A stretch of 64,000 nucleotides of DNA from Ochrobactrum sp. RH2CCR150 (GCA_014138095.1 JACGXE010000001.1:310001-374000), one strand, 5' to 3'. Shown: positions 46,419-56,359, counted from the stretch's first letter. Program-made: numbers and translations. Notes: generated by a model from the sequence alone, not told the origin.

Positions 46419-47515
46419 CACACGTCCCTCCGGTCGAAATCAATGCGCGGATCGATCCACGTATAGGTCAGATCGGACAGAAGGCCGACAAGCAGTCCGA
46501 TCAGCGAGAAGATGAAGAGATTGGCGAACACAACCGGATAATCGCGGTTGATGACCGACTGGTAGCCGAGCAGGCCAAGACCGTCGAGCGAGAAGATGGT
46601 TTCAATCAAAAGCGAGCCAGTGAAGAAAGCAGAGATGAAAGCGCCCGGAAAGCCGGCGATGACGATCAGCATGGCGTTGCGGAAGACGTGGCGATAAAGC
46701 ACCTGATTCTCGGTAAGGCCCTTGGCGCGCGCCGTCGTCACATATTGCTTGCGGATTTCTTCGAGAAACGAGTTTTTCGTCAGAAGCGTTGTCGTGGCGA
46801 AGGCCGAAAGCACCAGCGCTGTGACCGGCAGAACCATGTGCCAGAGATAGTCGCCGATTTTGCCCCAGAACGACATCTGCGCGAAATCAGGCGAGGTGAG
46901 ACCACGCAGCGGGAACCAGTCGAAGAACGAACCGCCCGCAAAAAGCACGATCAGCAGGATGGCGAACAGGAAGCTTGGGATAGCGTAACCGACAATGATG
47001 ACCGCGCTGGTCCAAGTGTCGAAGCGCGTGCCTTCCTTGATCGCCTTGCGAATGCCGAGCGGGATCGAGATCATGTAGGACAGAAACGTCAGCCACAGGC
47101 CGAGCGAGATCGAAACCGGCATCTTTTCCTTGATGAGATCGATCACGCTGATATCGCGGAAATAGCTGCGTCCGAAATCGAAGCGCAGATAGTTCCACAG
47201 CATCTGGCCGAAACGCTCCAGCGGCGGCTTGTCGAAGCCGAACTGCTTTTCCAGATCGGCGATGAATTGCGGGTCCAGTCCCTGTGCACCGCGATATTTC
47301 GAGTTTACCGAGCCGCTATCGACAGCGCTCTGGCCGAAGTCGCCGCCACCGCCGGAAAGGCGATCCAGCGCATCGCCGCCCTGACCGGAAAGCTGCGCGA
47401 TCACGCGCTCGACCGGACCGCCGGGAGCGAACTGAACAACGGCGAAGGAAATAGCCATGATGCCGAAGATGGTCGGGATCATTAAGATCAAGCGGCGGAG
47501 GATATAAGCGCCCAT
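46418..47515 (-). CDS. yejB: peptide ABC transporter permease YejB
   Basis: A 365-residue permease partner of YejE. It begins MGAYILRRLILMIPTIFGIMAISFAVVQFAPGG, the N-terminal segment of this family, followed by a periplasmic loop with GAQGLDPQFIADLEKQFGFDKP and the EAA loop (FLEEIRKQYVTTARAKGLTENQV). It lies 33 bp after the second binding-protein gene. Confidence 0.93.
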   Translation of the reverse strand: MGAYILRRLILMIPTIFGIMAISFAVVQFAPGGPVERVIAQLSGQGGDALDRLSGGGGDFGQSAVDSGSVNSKYRGAQGLDPQFIADLEKQFGFDKPPLERFGQMLWNYLRFDFGRSYFRDISVIDLIKEKMPVSISLGLWLTFLSYMISIPLGIRKAIKEGTRFDTWTSAVIIVGYAIPSFLFAILLIVLFAGGSFFDWFPLRGLTSPDFAQMSFWGKIGDYLWHMVLPVTALVLSAFATTTLLTKNSFLEEIRKQYVTTARAKGLTENQVLYRHVFRNAMLIVIAGFPGAFISAFFTGSLLIETIFSLDGLGLLGYQSVINRDYPVVFANLFIFSLIGLLVGLLSDLTYTWIDPRIDFDRRDV

Positions 47516-47548
47516 CAGCTTGGCTCTCTCGTTAGATCCGGGTTTCTC

Positions 47549-49438
47549 TTATGGCTTACCAACAGCTTTTGCCTTTTCTTCTTCTATCCACCACAGCGTC
47601 TCAACCGGAAAGCCATAATCGGGCTTCGGTTCCTTGAAACCGAACCGGTCCCAATAGGCCACGAGATGATTCGCTGTTGTCCAATTTGGAATCCAGTCGC
47701 GCCGGATACGCAAGTACCGATCCAGCACTCTGATCGTAGCGACAAGATCGTCCCGGGTCGAAACCTTTCCGGCATCGTTGATCAGGGCGTCGATCACCGG
47801 ATCGTCCGTGCCGGGCAGATTATAGCTTCCCGGCGTCTTGGCCGCTTGCGAACCGAACATGCTGGCAAGCGATTCACTGGTCGGGGTCGCGCCAAACAGC
47901 ATGGCGATGCCAACCATGTCGAACTGGAAATCCTGCATCCGCGCTTGGTATTGGCTGGCATCCACCAGCCGCAAGGTTGCATCAATGCCGATGGCCCGCA
48001 GTTTCTGAATGAACGGATTGTAGACGCGGGTGAAGGCTTCGGAGTCGCTGAGGATTTCGAGCCCGAATTTTGAACCGTCCTTGTCGTGGAACTGGCCGTT
48101 GCGCCGCTCGAAACCAGCTTCTTCCAACAGCTTGATGGCGCGCCCGAACTGCGCACGGTCGCGGCCCGTTCCATCCGAAACCGGCATGGTGACAGCCTCG
48201 CCGAAAACGATATCGGGAAGCTTGCCGCGATAGCGCTCCAGCACCTTCAGCTCATTCGGGGAGGGCAGGCCCCTGGCCTGAAACTCCGAACCGTTGAAGC
48301 TCGACTGCGAACGCTCATAGGTATTGAAAAAGAGGGTCTCGTTGGTCCATTCAAAATCGAAACAGAGACTGATCGCCTCCCGCACGCGGGGGTCGCGAAA
48401 ACGCTCGCGGCGCTGGTTTAGCGCCCAGGCCTGCATCAGCGGGCTTTTCTCTTTCGGGAAGGTGCGCTTGATAACTTTCTTCTCTTGAATGGCCGGGAAG
48501 TCATATCCCGTCGCCCAGTTCTTCGACACGCTTTCCGAACGGAAATCGATATCGCCTTTCTTGAAGGCCTCGAATTCCGGCTGGCGGTCGCGGAAGAATT
48601 CTATGTGGATGCGGTCGAAATGGCTGGAGCCGCGCCGGACCGGAAGATCCTTGGCCCAGTAATCCTCAACGCGATCATATTCGATGAATTGACCGGCGGC
48701 AAAATTGCCGACCTTGTAAGCGCCGGAACCGAGTACCGGTTCCATGGTTGTCGCTTCGAAATTGCGATTTTTGAACCAGTTTTCCGACAGGATCGGTAGC
48801 ACCACCGCATCGAGAATGGCATTGGGGCCGCGATCCGCCGCAAAGCGCAGGAGAATATCGTTTTTTCCGGTCAGTTCCGCCTTTTCCAGTCCAGCGAGCG
48901 ACTGGCGTATGATCGGATGGCCCTTTTCCTTCAGCACCGTATAGGTAAACAGCACGTCCTTTGCCGTGATGGGCGAACCGTCGTGAAAGCGCGCTTCCTT
49001 GCGCAGCTTGAAGGTGCAGGACTGACGGTCTTTCGACAGTGTGACGCTTTCCGCGATCAGCCCGTAGACGGAATCCGGCTCATCGAGAGCCGGGACCATC
49101 AGGCTGTCATAGGTCAGTTCCATGCGCGGAGGCGCATCGCCTTTGAAGGTAAAAGTGCTGAGCGTGTTAAAAGTCAGCGTGTTCTGATTCCAGGTCCAGC
49201 TTGCCGGGGCGAATCTGAATGTACCGCCTTTGGGCGCATCCGGATTGGTATAGTCGAAATGGGTGAAATCGCTGCCATATTTCAGTTCGCCAAAGGCCGA
49301 CAGGCCGTGCAGGGCTTTGCCGGTCGGCACTTCCGCAAAGGCGGTCGCTACAACGCTCTGGCCCGGCAGGCAGGCCGCAATTGCGGCGCTGCCTGAGACC
49401 CCCAGAAAATGGCGGCGGTTCATGCGAAGCATCGTCAT
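47549..49438 (-). CDS. yejA: peptide-binding protein YejA, second copy (Tat-type signal)
   Basis: A 629-residue family 5 solute-binding protein. The N-terminus has NRRHFLGVSGSAAIAA, a twin-arginine export motif (RR-x-F-L), unlike its upstream paralogue. Body motifs include LKYGSDFTHFDYTNPDAPKGG and RNGQFHDKDG. It resembles its neighbour over the whole length, so the pair arose by duplication. Brucella carries the same yejA1-yejA2-yejB-yejE-yejF order. Likely ligands are short peptides. Confidence 0.93.
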   Translation of the reverse strand: MTMLRMNRRHFLGVSGSAAIAACLPGQSVVATAFAEVPTGKALHGLSAFGELKYGSDFTHFDYTNPDAPKGGTFRFAPASWTWNQNTLTFNTLSTFTFKGDAPPRMELTYDSLMVPALDEPDSVYGLIAESVTLSKDRQSCTFKLRKEARFHDGSPITAKDVLFTYTVLKEKGHPIIRQSLAGLEKAELTGKNDILLRFAADRGPNAILDAVVLPILSENWFKNRNFEATTMEPVLGSGAYKVGNFAAGQFIEYDRVEDYWAKDLPVRRGSSHFDRIHIEFFRDRQPEFEAFKKGDIDFRSESVSKNWATGYDFPAIQEKKVIKRTFPKEKSPLMQAWALNQRRERFRDPRVREAISLCFDFEWTNETLFFNTYERSQSSFNGSEFQARGLPSPNELKVLERYRGKLPDIVFGEAVTMPVSDGTGRDRAQFGRAIKLLEEAGFERRNGQFHDKDGSKFGLEILSDSEAFTRVYNPFIQKLRAIGIDATLRLVDASQYQARMQDFQFDMVGIAMLFGATPTSESLASMFGSQAAKTPGSYNLPGTDDPVIDALINDAGKVSTRDDLVATIRVLDRYLRIRRDWIPNWTTANHLVAYWDRFGFKEPKPDYGFPVETLWWIEEEKAKAVGKP

Positions 49439-49450
49439 TCTTCGCGCCTC

Positions 49451-51319
49451 TTATTCGCCGCCGGTCTTCAGCTTGGCTTCTTTCGCAGGATCAATCCACC
49501 ACGAGAATGGATCGATGCCCATATAATCCGGCTGCTTTTCCGGCATGCCGAACTTGTTCCAATAGGCCACATTAAGGTGGTCGGAATACCATTGCGGAAT
49601 AACGTAATAGTTCCACAAAAGCGCTCGGTCGAGCGCATGGCTTGCGGCAACGAGTTCATCGCGGTCCTTGGCATAGACCACGCGGTCGATCAGCTTGTCG
49701 ATTGCCTCGCTTTTGATGCCGGCATAATTACGGCTGCCTTTGAAATCGGCGGCCTTGGAGCCCCACATATCGCGCTGTTCATTGCCTGGCGAGCCGCTCT
49801 GCGGGATGACAGAGGTGATGACGTCATAGTCGAAATCATTGACGCGCGCCTGATATTGCGCGGTATCGACAATACGCACCGTCGCATTGATCCCGATCTT
49901 GCGCAGGCTCGCCGCGAATGGGTTGTAGATGCGTTCGTCCGTCGGGTCCTTGCCCAGAAATTCGATGGTGAACGGATTACCCTTAGCATCGACCAGCTTG
50001 TTGCCCTGCAATGTCCATCCCGCTTCCGAAAACAGCTTCAAGGCCGTGCGCAGATTATCGCGGGTCGCCTGCGGTGTATCGTAAACAGGCAGCTTGAACT
50101 CCTTGGTCAGGGCATCTGCGGGCAGGGAATCCTTGACCGTTTCAAGAATGGCTTGTTCTGCCGGGGTCGGCGGTCCGCTCAGCTGCAATTCGTTGCCGGC
50201 GAAATAGCTGTTGATGCGGCTATACTGATTGAAGAACAGAAGACGGTTCATGGATTCGAAATCGAACGCATAAGTCAGCGCTTCGCGGACTTTCGGATCC
50301 TTGAACTTGTCGCGGCGCATATTCAGGAAATAGCCCTGCATGCGACCGACGGCGTTATACGGGAAGGACTTTTTGATAACGTCGCCGCGCTGAACAGCGG
50401 GGAAATTATACTGCTCCGCCCAGCGCTGAGCGCGGTTTTCGTTGCGATAATCGTATTGGCCGCCCTTCTTGAAGGCTTCCCAGGTCGCGTCTTCATTGAA
50501 GTAATATTCGTAGACGACGCGGTCAAAATTGTTGCGGCCGACATTCACGGCAACGTCCTTGCCCCAGTAATCGTCGACGCGCGCCCAGGTGATCGAGCGT
50601 CCCGGCGAAATACTGTCGATCTTGTAGGCGGACGAACCCAGCGGAATTTCCAGCGTCGGGCGGGTGATGTCGCGTTGTTTACCCTGCGCGTCCTTACCTT
50701 CCCACCAATGTTGCGGCAGCACTGCAAGCTGGCCCATGATCTGCGGCAATTCGCGGTTGCCCTTTTGGCTGAAGTTGAACTTCACCTCATGGTCGCCGGT
50801 CTTTTCCGCACTTTCCACGTCGCCATAATATTTGTTGTACATGGGCGACTGCTTCTTCAGCACATTGAAGGACCAGATCACGTCTTCGACGGTGATAGGC
50901 TGGCCGTCATGCCATTTGGCGTTGGGATTGAGCTTGAATTTTACCCAGGAATAATCGTCGGGATACTGCAGGGCTTCGGCAATAAGCGGATATTGGGTCG
51001 ATCCCTGATCCAGCGAATCCGTCATCAGCGTATCGTAGAGCATGCCGCCGCCGAAATCCGACAGGCCTGCTGCGGGAACGCCCTGCACGACAAACGGATT
51101 GAGGCTGTCGAAGGTGCCGACCGACACCTGATTGAGCGTACCGCCCTTCGGCGCATCGGCGTTCACATAGTCATAATGCTTGAAGTCAGCCGGATATTTG
51201 GGCTCGCCGAGCAGGCTGGAAGAGGCGCGCCATTTGGGTTCCGCATCGGCCGCGTGGCCTGACGATATTGTGCTTGCAAGCATGGCAACCGCAAATGCAC
51301 CCGCCCAAAACGCTTTCAT
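49451..51319 (-). CDS. yejA: peptide-binding protein YejA, first copy (Sec-type signal)
   Basis: A 622-residue solute-binding protein with an ordinary Sec signal (KAFWAGAFAVAMLASTISSGHA). Body: YPADFKHYDYVNADAPKGGTL, then the family 5 fold. Compared with the downstream copy, the N-terminal block and the domain order agree, but the two have clearly diverged. GGAGAG before ATG 51319 decides the start; the frame is open further up. The operon promoter should lie in 51320-51410. Confidence 0.93.
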   Translation of the reverse strand: MKAFWAGAFAVAMLASTISSGHAADAEPKWRASSSLLGEPKYPADFKHYDYVNADAPKGGTLNQVSVGTFDSLNPFVVQGVPAAGLSDFGGGMLYDTLMTDSLDQGSTQYPLIAEALQYPDDYSWVKFKLNPNAKWHDGQPITVEDVIWSFNVLKKQSPMYNKYYGDVESAEKTGDHEVKFNFSQKGNRELPQIMGQLAVLPQHWWEGKDAQGKQRDITRPTLEIPLGSSAYKIDSISPGRSITWARVDDYWGKDVAVNVGRNNFDRVVYEYYFNEDATWEAFKKGGQYDYRNENRAQRWAEQYNFPAVQRGDVIKKSFPYNAVGRMQGYFLNMRRDKFKDPKVREALTYAFDFESMNRLLFFNQYSRINSYFAGNELQLSGPPTPAEQAILETVKDSLPADALTKEFKLPVYDTPQATRDNLRTALKLFSEAGWTLQGNKLVDAKGNPFTIEFLGKDPTDERIYNPFAASLRKIGINATVRIVDTAQYQARVNDFDYDVITSVIPQSGSPGNEQRDMWGSKAADFKGSRNYAGIKSEAIDKLIDRVVYAKDRDELVAASHALDRALLWNYYVIPQWYSDHLNVAYWNKFGMPEKQPDYMGIDPFSWWIDPAKEAKLKTGGE

Positions 51320-51418
51320 CCAGTCTCTCCGTTTCTGCTTCGGATCATCTGAATGAGTCTTATGGGTTTTTACGGAGGAAGAAAGGCGTCGGAACAATAA
51401 ATTTTATTGGTAATATGA

Positions 51419-51444
51419 AAAAGCCCGGTCAAAACCGGGCTTTT
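51419..51444 (-). terminator. terminator of the cytochrome c gene
   Basis: AAAAGCCCGGT (51419-51429) with ACCGGGCTTTT (51434-51444), an 11-bp perfect stem with a 4-base loop. A-runs become T-runs on the minus strand, so it terminates the gene at 51463-52098. Confidence 0.92.
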
Positions 51445-51462
51445 CGATAGATTTTACAGTGC

Positions 51463-52098
51463 TTAGTTTGCCGGTGCGGCTGGCTTTTCGCCTTCCTTGG
51501 CCGGCGCTGCATCCGCAGGCTTGGCGTCGCCGCCAGCCGGTGCAGCATCTGCCGTTGGCAGCGGAGCCGGGCTATCCGAAAGCGTGCGCAGATAGGCAAT
51601 CAGGTCGGCGCGCTCATTGTCCTTCTTGTCACCCGCAAAGCCCATGGCTGTGCCCTTGATGAAACCCTTAGGCGACGTCAGGAACTTGTTGAGGTGCTCG
51701 TAGTCCCACTTGTTGCCGCCTGCGCCAAATTCCTTCATGGCGGACGAATAGCCGAAGCCTTCGACGGAAGCAGCCGGGCGGTTCAGCACATCCCAGAGAT
51801 GCGGACCGACCTTGTTCGCGCCGCCCTTTTCGCCCGTATGGCAGGCCTGACAGCGCTTGAAAACTGTTTCGCCGCGCGTTGGATCAGCGGATTGTAGCAA
51901 TGTTGCGATAGAAACTTCTTCCTTGGCCGGTGCAGCTCCCCCTTCACCGGTCGCAGCTTCCGCTGCCTCGATTGCAAAGCCGGGCTTCTCCGGTGCAGGC
52001 GAGTGAAACAGCGCATCGGACAGGATGCCCGTCGTCATGACAACGAAAACTGTTGCCAGAAAAGCCATGATAAACTTGTTAGTCCGCGTTGAATTCAT
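51463..52098 (-). CDS. membrane-anchored c-type cytochrome (CycM/c552-like)
   Basis: A 211-residue cytochrome c. The N-terminus has a hydrophobic anchor ([17 protein letters not shown]), followed by a linker rich in Ala/Glu. Heme is bound through Cys83-Gln-Ala-Cys86-His87 and the distal ligand is likely Met152 (GTAMGF). The C-terminal tail is Ala/Pro/Lys repeats. Similar anchored class I cytochromes shuttle electrons from the bc1 complex to terminal oxidases. Confidence 0.9.
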   Translation of the reverse strand: MNSTRTNKFIMAFLATVFVVMTTGILSDALFHSPAPEKPGFAIEAAEAATGEGGAAPAKEEVSIATLLQSADPTRGETVFKRCQACHTGEKGGANKVGPHLWDVLNRPAASVEGFGYSSAMKEFGAGGNKWDYEHLNKFLTSPKGFIKGTAMGFAGDKKDNERADLIAYLRTLSDSPAPLPTADAAPAGGDAKPADAAPAKEGEKPAAPAN

Positions 52099-52345
52099 CG
52101 CCGGTCAGCGCTCCCTCTACCAAAACGCTCTCCCCGAGAACGCTCTCCTCAGCCGACATGCGCACCTCATATGAGGTTGCAATTCTCTCCGCGGCATCGG
52201 GCGGAAACTAGGTCTTTTACCAGGGCGATGCAACACCTATAAGGGTAACCAGACCCGTGACTTTTTGACACTTTTGCAGCATTTACAGTGCGGATAAAAC
52301 TCCTCAAAGGACGGTTGCGATCCGGCGAGACAACAAGAGGCGAGC

Positions 52346-53095
52346 ATGCTTCAGACCCTAAAGACCCTGACACTTATTCCGGCAAGACTGGCCGCTACGC
52401 GCCTGCCGAACAAGCCATTGGCCGATATTTGTGGCAAGCCGATGATCGTGCATGTGGCCGACCGGGCTGCTGCCGCGAAGCTTGGGCGCGCTGTTGTTGC
52501 GACCGATAGTGAGGAAATTTTTGCAGCCGTTACTGCTCATGGCCATGAAGCCGTCATGACGCGCAGCGATCACGAATCGGGTTCGGACCGCATCTATGAA
52601 GCATTGCTGAAGCTCGATCCGGCTGGTGAGATTGATGCCGTGGTCAATGTGCAGGGTGACCTGCCGACGATCGATCCCGATATCATCCGTCGCGCATTGC
52701 TGCCGCTCGAAGATGGCCCGGCTGATATCGCGACGCTTGGCGTCGAGATCGAGGAAGAATCGGAAAAGACCAATCCGAGCGTGGTGAAGATCGTCGGCTC
52801 GCCGCTGGCTGGCAGTTCGCGTCTGCGCGCGCTTTATTTTACCCGTGCCACCGCACCTTATGGCGAAGGCCCGCTCTATCATCATATCGGCCTTTATGCC
52901 TATCGCCGTTCGGCGCTGGAAAAATTCGTGAAGCTCGGGCCGTCGCCGCTCGAAAAGCGCGAAAAGCTTGAGCAATTGCGCGCTTTGGAAGCCAGCATGC
53001 GCATCGATGTCGAAGTGGTGAGAACGGTGCCGCTGGGCGTCGATACGCCAGCCGACCTTGACCGCGCCCGACTTCTTGTCGCAAAGGGTCTTTGA
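52346..53095 (+). CDS. kdsB: 3-deoxy-manno-octulosonate cytidylyltransferase KdsB
   Basis: A 249-residue enzyme that makes CMP-Kdo for lipopolysaccharide inner core. The nucleotidyltransferase signature [33 protein letters not shown] and [27 protein letters not shown] are typical. It is divergent from the cytochrome c gene and 59 bp before pheA. Confidence 0.95.
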   Translation: MLQTLKTLTLIPARLAATRLPNKPLADICGKPMIVHVADRAAAAKLGRAVVATDSEEIFAAVTAHGHEAVMTRSDHESGSDRIYEALLKLDPAGEIDAVVNVQGDLPTIDPDIIRRALLPLEDGPADIATLGVEIEEESEKTNPSVVKIVGSPLAGSSRLRALYFTRATAPYGEGPLYHHIGLYAYRRSALEKFVKLGPSPLEKREKLEQLRALEASMRIDVEVVRTVPLGVDTPADLDRARLLVAKGL

Positions 53096-53154
53096 CAAGT
53101 TTAACAACCAGGAAAGCCCCGCGAGTGAGGGGCGTTTGAGAAAGTACGACGACG

Positions 53155-54018
53155 ATGAAAACCAACCGGATTTCTTTTCAGGGTGAAGCGGGTGCCAATT
53201 CCGATACGGCGTCGCGCAACATGTTTCCCGGTATGGAGCCTTTGCCGTGTCCAACTTTTGAAGACGCCTTCAACGCGGTCGAAACCGGCGCTGCCGATCT
53301 GGCGATGATTCCGATTGAAAACACGCTGGCTGGCCGCGTTGCGGATATTCATTATCTGCTGCCATTGGCCGACATGCATATTGTGGGCGAATATTTCCTG
53401 CCCATCCATTTTCAGCTGATGGTGCTTCCGGGCGTCAAGCGCGAGGAAATCAAGACGGTACACAGCCATATCCATGCGCTGGGCCAGTGCCGCAAGGTTA
53501 TCCGCCAGAACGGCTGGAAGCCGGTCATCGCTGGCGACACGGCGGGTGCTGCACGCCTCGTTGCCGACACACAGGACCGTTCGATGGCAGCCCTTGCGCC
53601 GCGTCTGGCCGCCGATCTCTACGGTCTCGATATTCTCGAAGAAAATGTCGAGGATTCGGAAGACAATGTGACCCGCTTCGTCGTTCTGTCGAAGGAAAAG
53701 CAATGGGCCCCGCGCCCGGAAAACGGCGAACGCATCATGACGACTTTTGTCTTCCGTGTGCGCAACGTTCCGGCAGCGCTATATAAGGCGATGGGCGGTT
53801 TTGCCACCAACGGCGTCAATATGACCAAGCTTGAAAGCTATCAGATCGGCGGGCGTTTCATCGCCACACAGTTCTACGCCGATATTGAAGGGCACCCGGA
53901 AGACCGCAACGTGCAGCTTGCTTTGGAAGAACTCGAATTCTTCTCCAAGGAAGTGCGCATTCTGGGCGTCTATAAGGGAAGCGATATTCGCGGCACGCAG
54001 TTGTTGGCTGCCGAGTAG
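53155..54018 (+). CDS. pheA: prephenate dehydratase
   Basis: A 287-residue enzyme that converts prephenate to phenylpyruvate in phenylalanine synthesis. The periplasmic-binding-like catalytic part has FQGEAGANSDTASRNMFPG, MIPIENTLAGRV and DTAGAARLVADTQDRSMAALA; the C-terminal ACT domain (about 197-285, with GVNMTKLESYQIGG) carries the phenylalanine-sensing motif. No chorismate mutase domain is fused. It is probably cotranscribed with kdsB. Confidence 0.96.
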   Translation: MKTNRISFQGEAGANSDTASRNMFPGMEPLPCPTFEDAFNAVETGAADLAMIPIENTLAGRVADIHYLLPLADMHIVGEYFLPIHFQLMVLPGVKREEIKTVHSHIHALGQCRKVIRQNGWKPVIAGDTAGAARLVADTQDRSMAALAPRLAADLYGLDILEENVEDSEDNVTRFVVLSKEKQWAPRPENGERIMTTFVFRVRNVPAALYKAMGGFATNGVNMTKLESYQIGGRFIATQFYADIEGHPEDRNVQLALEELEFFSKEVRILGVYKGSDIRGTQLLAAE

Positions 54019-54039
54019 TTCAGAAAATATCGGGCGGAA

Positions 54040-54981
54040 TCAGTTTTCCGCCCATGCCTTGATCAGATGGGTTGCGATGGCGCCGGATGGCGGCACCCGC
54101 AGCCCATTTTCATGTGTACCCGCCAGCATGCTGCGGACTTCCTGCTTGTCGAACCAGCGCCCGTCTTCCAGCTCCGAACGGTCGATGGTGAAGTCGTCGG
54201 ACAGCACTTCGGCATGACAGCCGATCATCAGCGAATAGGGGAACGGCCAGGGCTGGCTGGCGTGATAGCCGACGCGACCAATGGCGAGGCCCATTTCCTC
54301 CTGGCTTTCACGACGAACTGCCGCTTCGATGGTTTCGCCATGTTCGATGAACCCGGCAAGGCAGGAATAGGAACCGGCAGCAAAATGCGGGCTGCGCGCC
54401 AGAATGCATTTGTCACCGCGCACCGGCAGCATGATCGCCACCGGATCGGTGCGCGGAAAATGCTCTGCCCCGCAATTCGGGCATTGGCGCTTGGCACCAC
54501 CGGCCCGCATTTCGGTCTTTGTGCCGCAACGTCCGCAGAAACGATGGTTGTTGTGCCATGCCGTCAGTGCTGCTGCCTGCGCCAGCGCACCCAGCAGATC
54601 GGCTGAAACCAGCCCTTCCATGTAGATGCTGCGGTAGTCCTGTGCACGGAACGGCGCCTCCAGAGTTTCAGGATCAATCGGCGCCATCAAAGCGACGAGC
54701 GGTGCACCGTCCTGCAATCCCAGAAACACCGGCTCGTGCAGATCGGGCGCAAAATCCCTGGCTTCGCTGAAGCGGAAGAGCGCACGCGGCGTCTTCTCAT
54801 CGGTGTAATCGAGCAGCAGCTTGTTGCCCCCCAGCACCATGACGCGGGTTTCGGGCAGTTCCAGCGCAGTGAAGGCCGAATCGTCCTGACGTTTTTCGGA
54901 CTGGCGGTCGATGCGGTTGCCGCCAAAGCCGACAAGGCGGCTCGGTTCGATTTCCGGCAGATCGTAAAGGCGAAAGGTCAT
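54040..54981 (-). CDS. nudC: NADH pyrophosphatase NudC
   Basis: A 313-residue Nudix hydrolase that cleaves NADH and related dinucleotides and, in E. coli, removes NAD caps from RNA. The zinc ribbon Cys149-x2-Cys152...Cys167-x2-Cys170 (CGRCG and CPNCG) is intact. The Nudix box GFIEHGETIEAAVRRESQEE starts at 210, and the SQPWPFP signature after it is diagnostic. The start MTFRLYDLPE is at 54981; the longer frame has a poor extension. Confidence 0.93.
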   Translation of the reverse strand: MTFRLYDLPEIEPSRLVGFGGNRIDRQSEKRQDDSAFTALELPETRVMVLGGNKLLLDYTDEKTPRALFRFSEARDFAPDLHEPVFLGLQDGAPLVALMAPIDPETLEAPFRAQDYRSIYMEGLVSADLLGALAQAAALTAWHNNHRFCGRCGTKTEMRAGGAKRQCPNCGAEHFPRTDPVAIMLPVRGDKCILARSPHFAAGSYSCLAGFIEHGETIEAAVRRESQEEMGLAIGRVGYHASQPWPFPYSLMIGCHAEVLSDDFTIDRSELEDGRWFDKQEVRSMLAGTHENGLRVPPSGAIATHLIKAWAEN

Positions 54982-55296
54982 TGGTTTTCTCAAGCTGGTA
55001 CGGGTGTATCGAGCGTTTGGCGGGAATCCACGTTCCGTTTCAGGGCAAACCAATACAGGGCTTTATTTCAAAAATCCATGAAGGGGTGACCGTGGCTCGT
55101 TCAATCAAATTGTCTTGTTTGCGACATTGGCCAGTGACAGACAGTCAGAATTAATCAGCGTTTAATATTTTTCTTAGTGCGAGAATTGTCACGTATTAAT
55201 AAGTAATTGTTACAGTTTCTTTTATATATGATTTAAATAATAATTGGCGCAAATGTAATAATCATGTTTTTTTCTAAAAATAGAAGGATAAATTAT

Positions 55297-55803
55297 ATGA
55301 AATGTATGATAACATACCAAGATGGAGATACGGAATATTCTCTTTCAATAAGAGGTCCTGCAAGGAATATCAAGTTTGTTGAGACGTCTCAGTTAGATGC
55401 TAGCATTGATCGATACATATGGATAATCGATTTTTGTGATCAAGATGATATTGGTCTTCCTACTATAACTAGCTCTGGGGTTGATTGCTGGTTTAAAACT
55501 CAAGATGAAGATCCATTATTACTAATTTTTGACGAAATATTGGTCAATACATATAATGTTGTTCTTATAGACGGGAGAAAATACTGTTCAAGTTTACTTG
55601 CAAGGGGTTTGGAGGACACTTACACATTTATCGCGAAGGGACCCGTAAAAAATGGAAAGCTTGATGTCTACATCAAGCGTACAGACAAGGAGTGGTATGC
55701 ATGGCCTCAACGCGCTGTCTTGCGTCAGCTTTTTTGGTCTATTGAAAAATCCCTTGTGTTGGATTCGGGATATGTACTGACTCTAACAGAAGTCATCGAA
55801 TGA
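55297..55803 (+). CDS. AT-rich orphan gene of unknown function
   Basis: A 168-residue protein (MKCMITYQDGDTEYSL...) that I do not recognise. ATG 55297 has AAGGA eight bases upstream; an ATG at 55264 is less well supported. The sequence is acidic with many aromatic residues, has no signal peptide or long membrane segment and ends in LVLDSGYVLTLTEVIE. Base use is strikingly AT-rich compared with its neighbours (codons such as ATA, AAT, TTA), as is the 5' flank from about 55150. It lies between nudC and the HIT gene. This looks like a laterally acquired gene; the partner or function is unknown. Confidence 0.7.
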   Translation: MKCMITYQDGDTEYSLSIRGPARNIKFVETSQLDASIDRYIWIIDFCDQDDIGLPTITSSGVDCWFKTQDEDPLLLIFDEILVNTYNVVLIDGRKYCSSLLARGLEDTYTFIAKGPVKNGKLDVYIKRTDKEWYAWPQRAVLRQLFWSIEKSLVLDSGYVLTLTEVIE

Positions 55804-55891
55804 TAATCTGAGTGGTCGGCAATGTATCATTGTCGTCATGCTGAACCGATCTTGATGCTGCGGCGAGTCAATGCGCTCGCCGTAAAAAGCG

Positions 55892-56296
55892 TTACAGCGC
55901 CGCGCGAATGTCGGCGATCAGCTTGCGGGCGTCTTTTTCGTCATAGGTCTCACGCGTGCCATGGCCCCAGACGGGGCCGGGCCATCCGGCATCGCCCTCG
56001 TTGCGGGCGATGACATGCAGATGAAGCTGGCGGACGATATTGCCCAGCGCACCGGTGTTGATCTTCTGGCATTCGGTCACAGTTTTCAGCGCCTGCGCCA
56101 CCAGTCCGGCCTCGAAGGTCAGGATTGTCTGGTCGAGTGGCGTCAGATCGTGAATTTCGGAGAGATCGGCCCTGCGCGGCACGAGGATAAGCCACGGCCA
56201 GCGGCGGTCGTTCATCAGTCGCAACTCGCAAAGGCCGAGCACGGCGACGGAAAAAGTGTCGGCATCAAGCCGTTTATCGAGTTCGAACTGTGTCAT
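55892..56296 (-). CDS. HIT-domain (histidine triad-like) protein
   Basis: A 134-residue protein. The fold signature GALGNIVRQLHLHVIARNEGD and the tail GWPGPVWGHGTRETYDE place it in the HIT superfamily. The triad is reduced: His92 and His94 are visible, but the third His of HxHxH is replaced by Ile. Such two-His proteins form a separate HIT-like group, sometimes with a nucleotide-hydrolase role. The start at 56296 gives MTQFELDKRL. It is divergent from ffs. Confidence 0.85.
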   Translation of the reverse strand: MTQFELDKRLDADTFSVAVLGLCELRLMNDRRWPWLILVPRRADLSEIHDLTPLDQTILTFEAGLVAQALKTVTECQKINTGALGNIVRQLHLHVIARNEGDAGWPGPVWGHGTRETYDEKDARKLIADIRAAL

Positions 56297-56330
56297 AAGC
56301 TGATTCCTACCAGTTTTTTTCGTTCTGCGC

Positions 56331-56359
56331 TTGCTTTTTGCGCTGCGATTGACGATATG
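56331..56359 (+). promoter_or_regulatory. candidate ffs promoter
   Basis: TTGCTT (56331-56336) and GATATG (56354-56359) with 17 bp between. The start site then falls at the 5' end of the SRP RNA stem (56364). The -10 element is poor. Confidence 0.45.
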
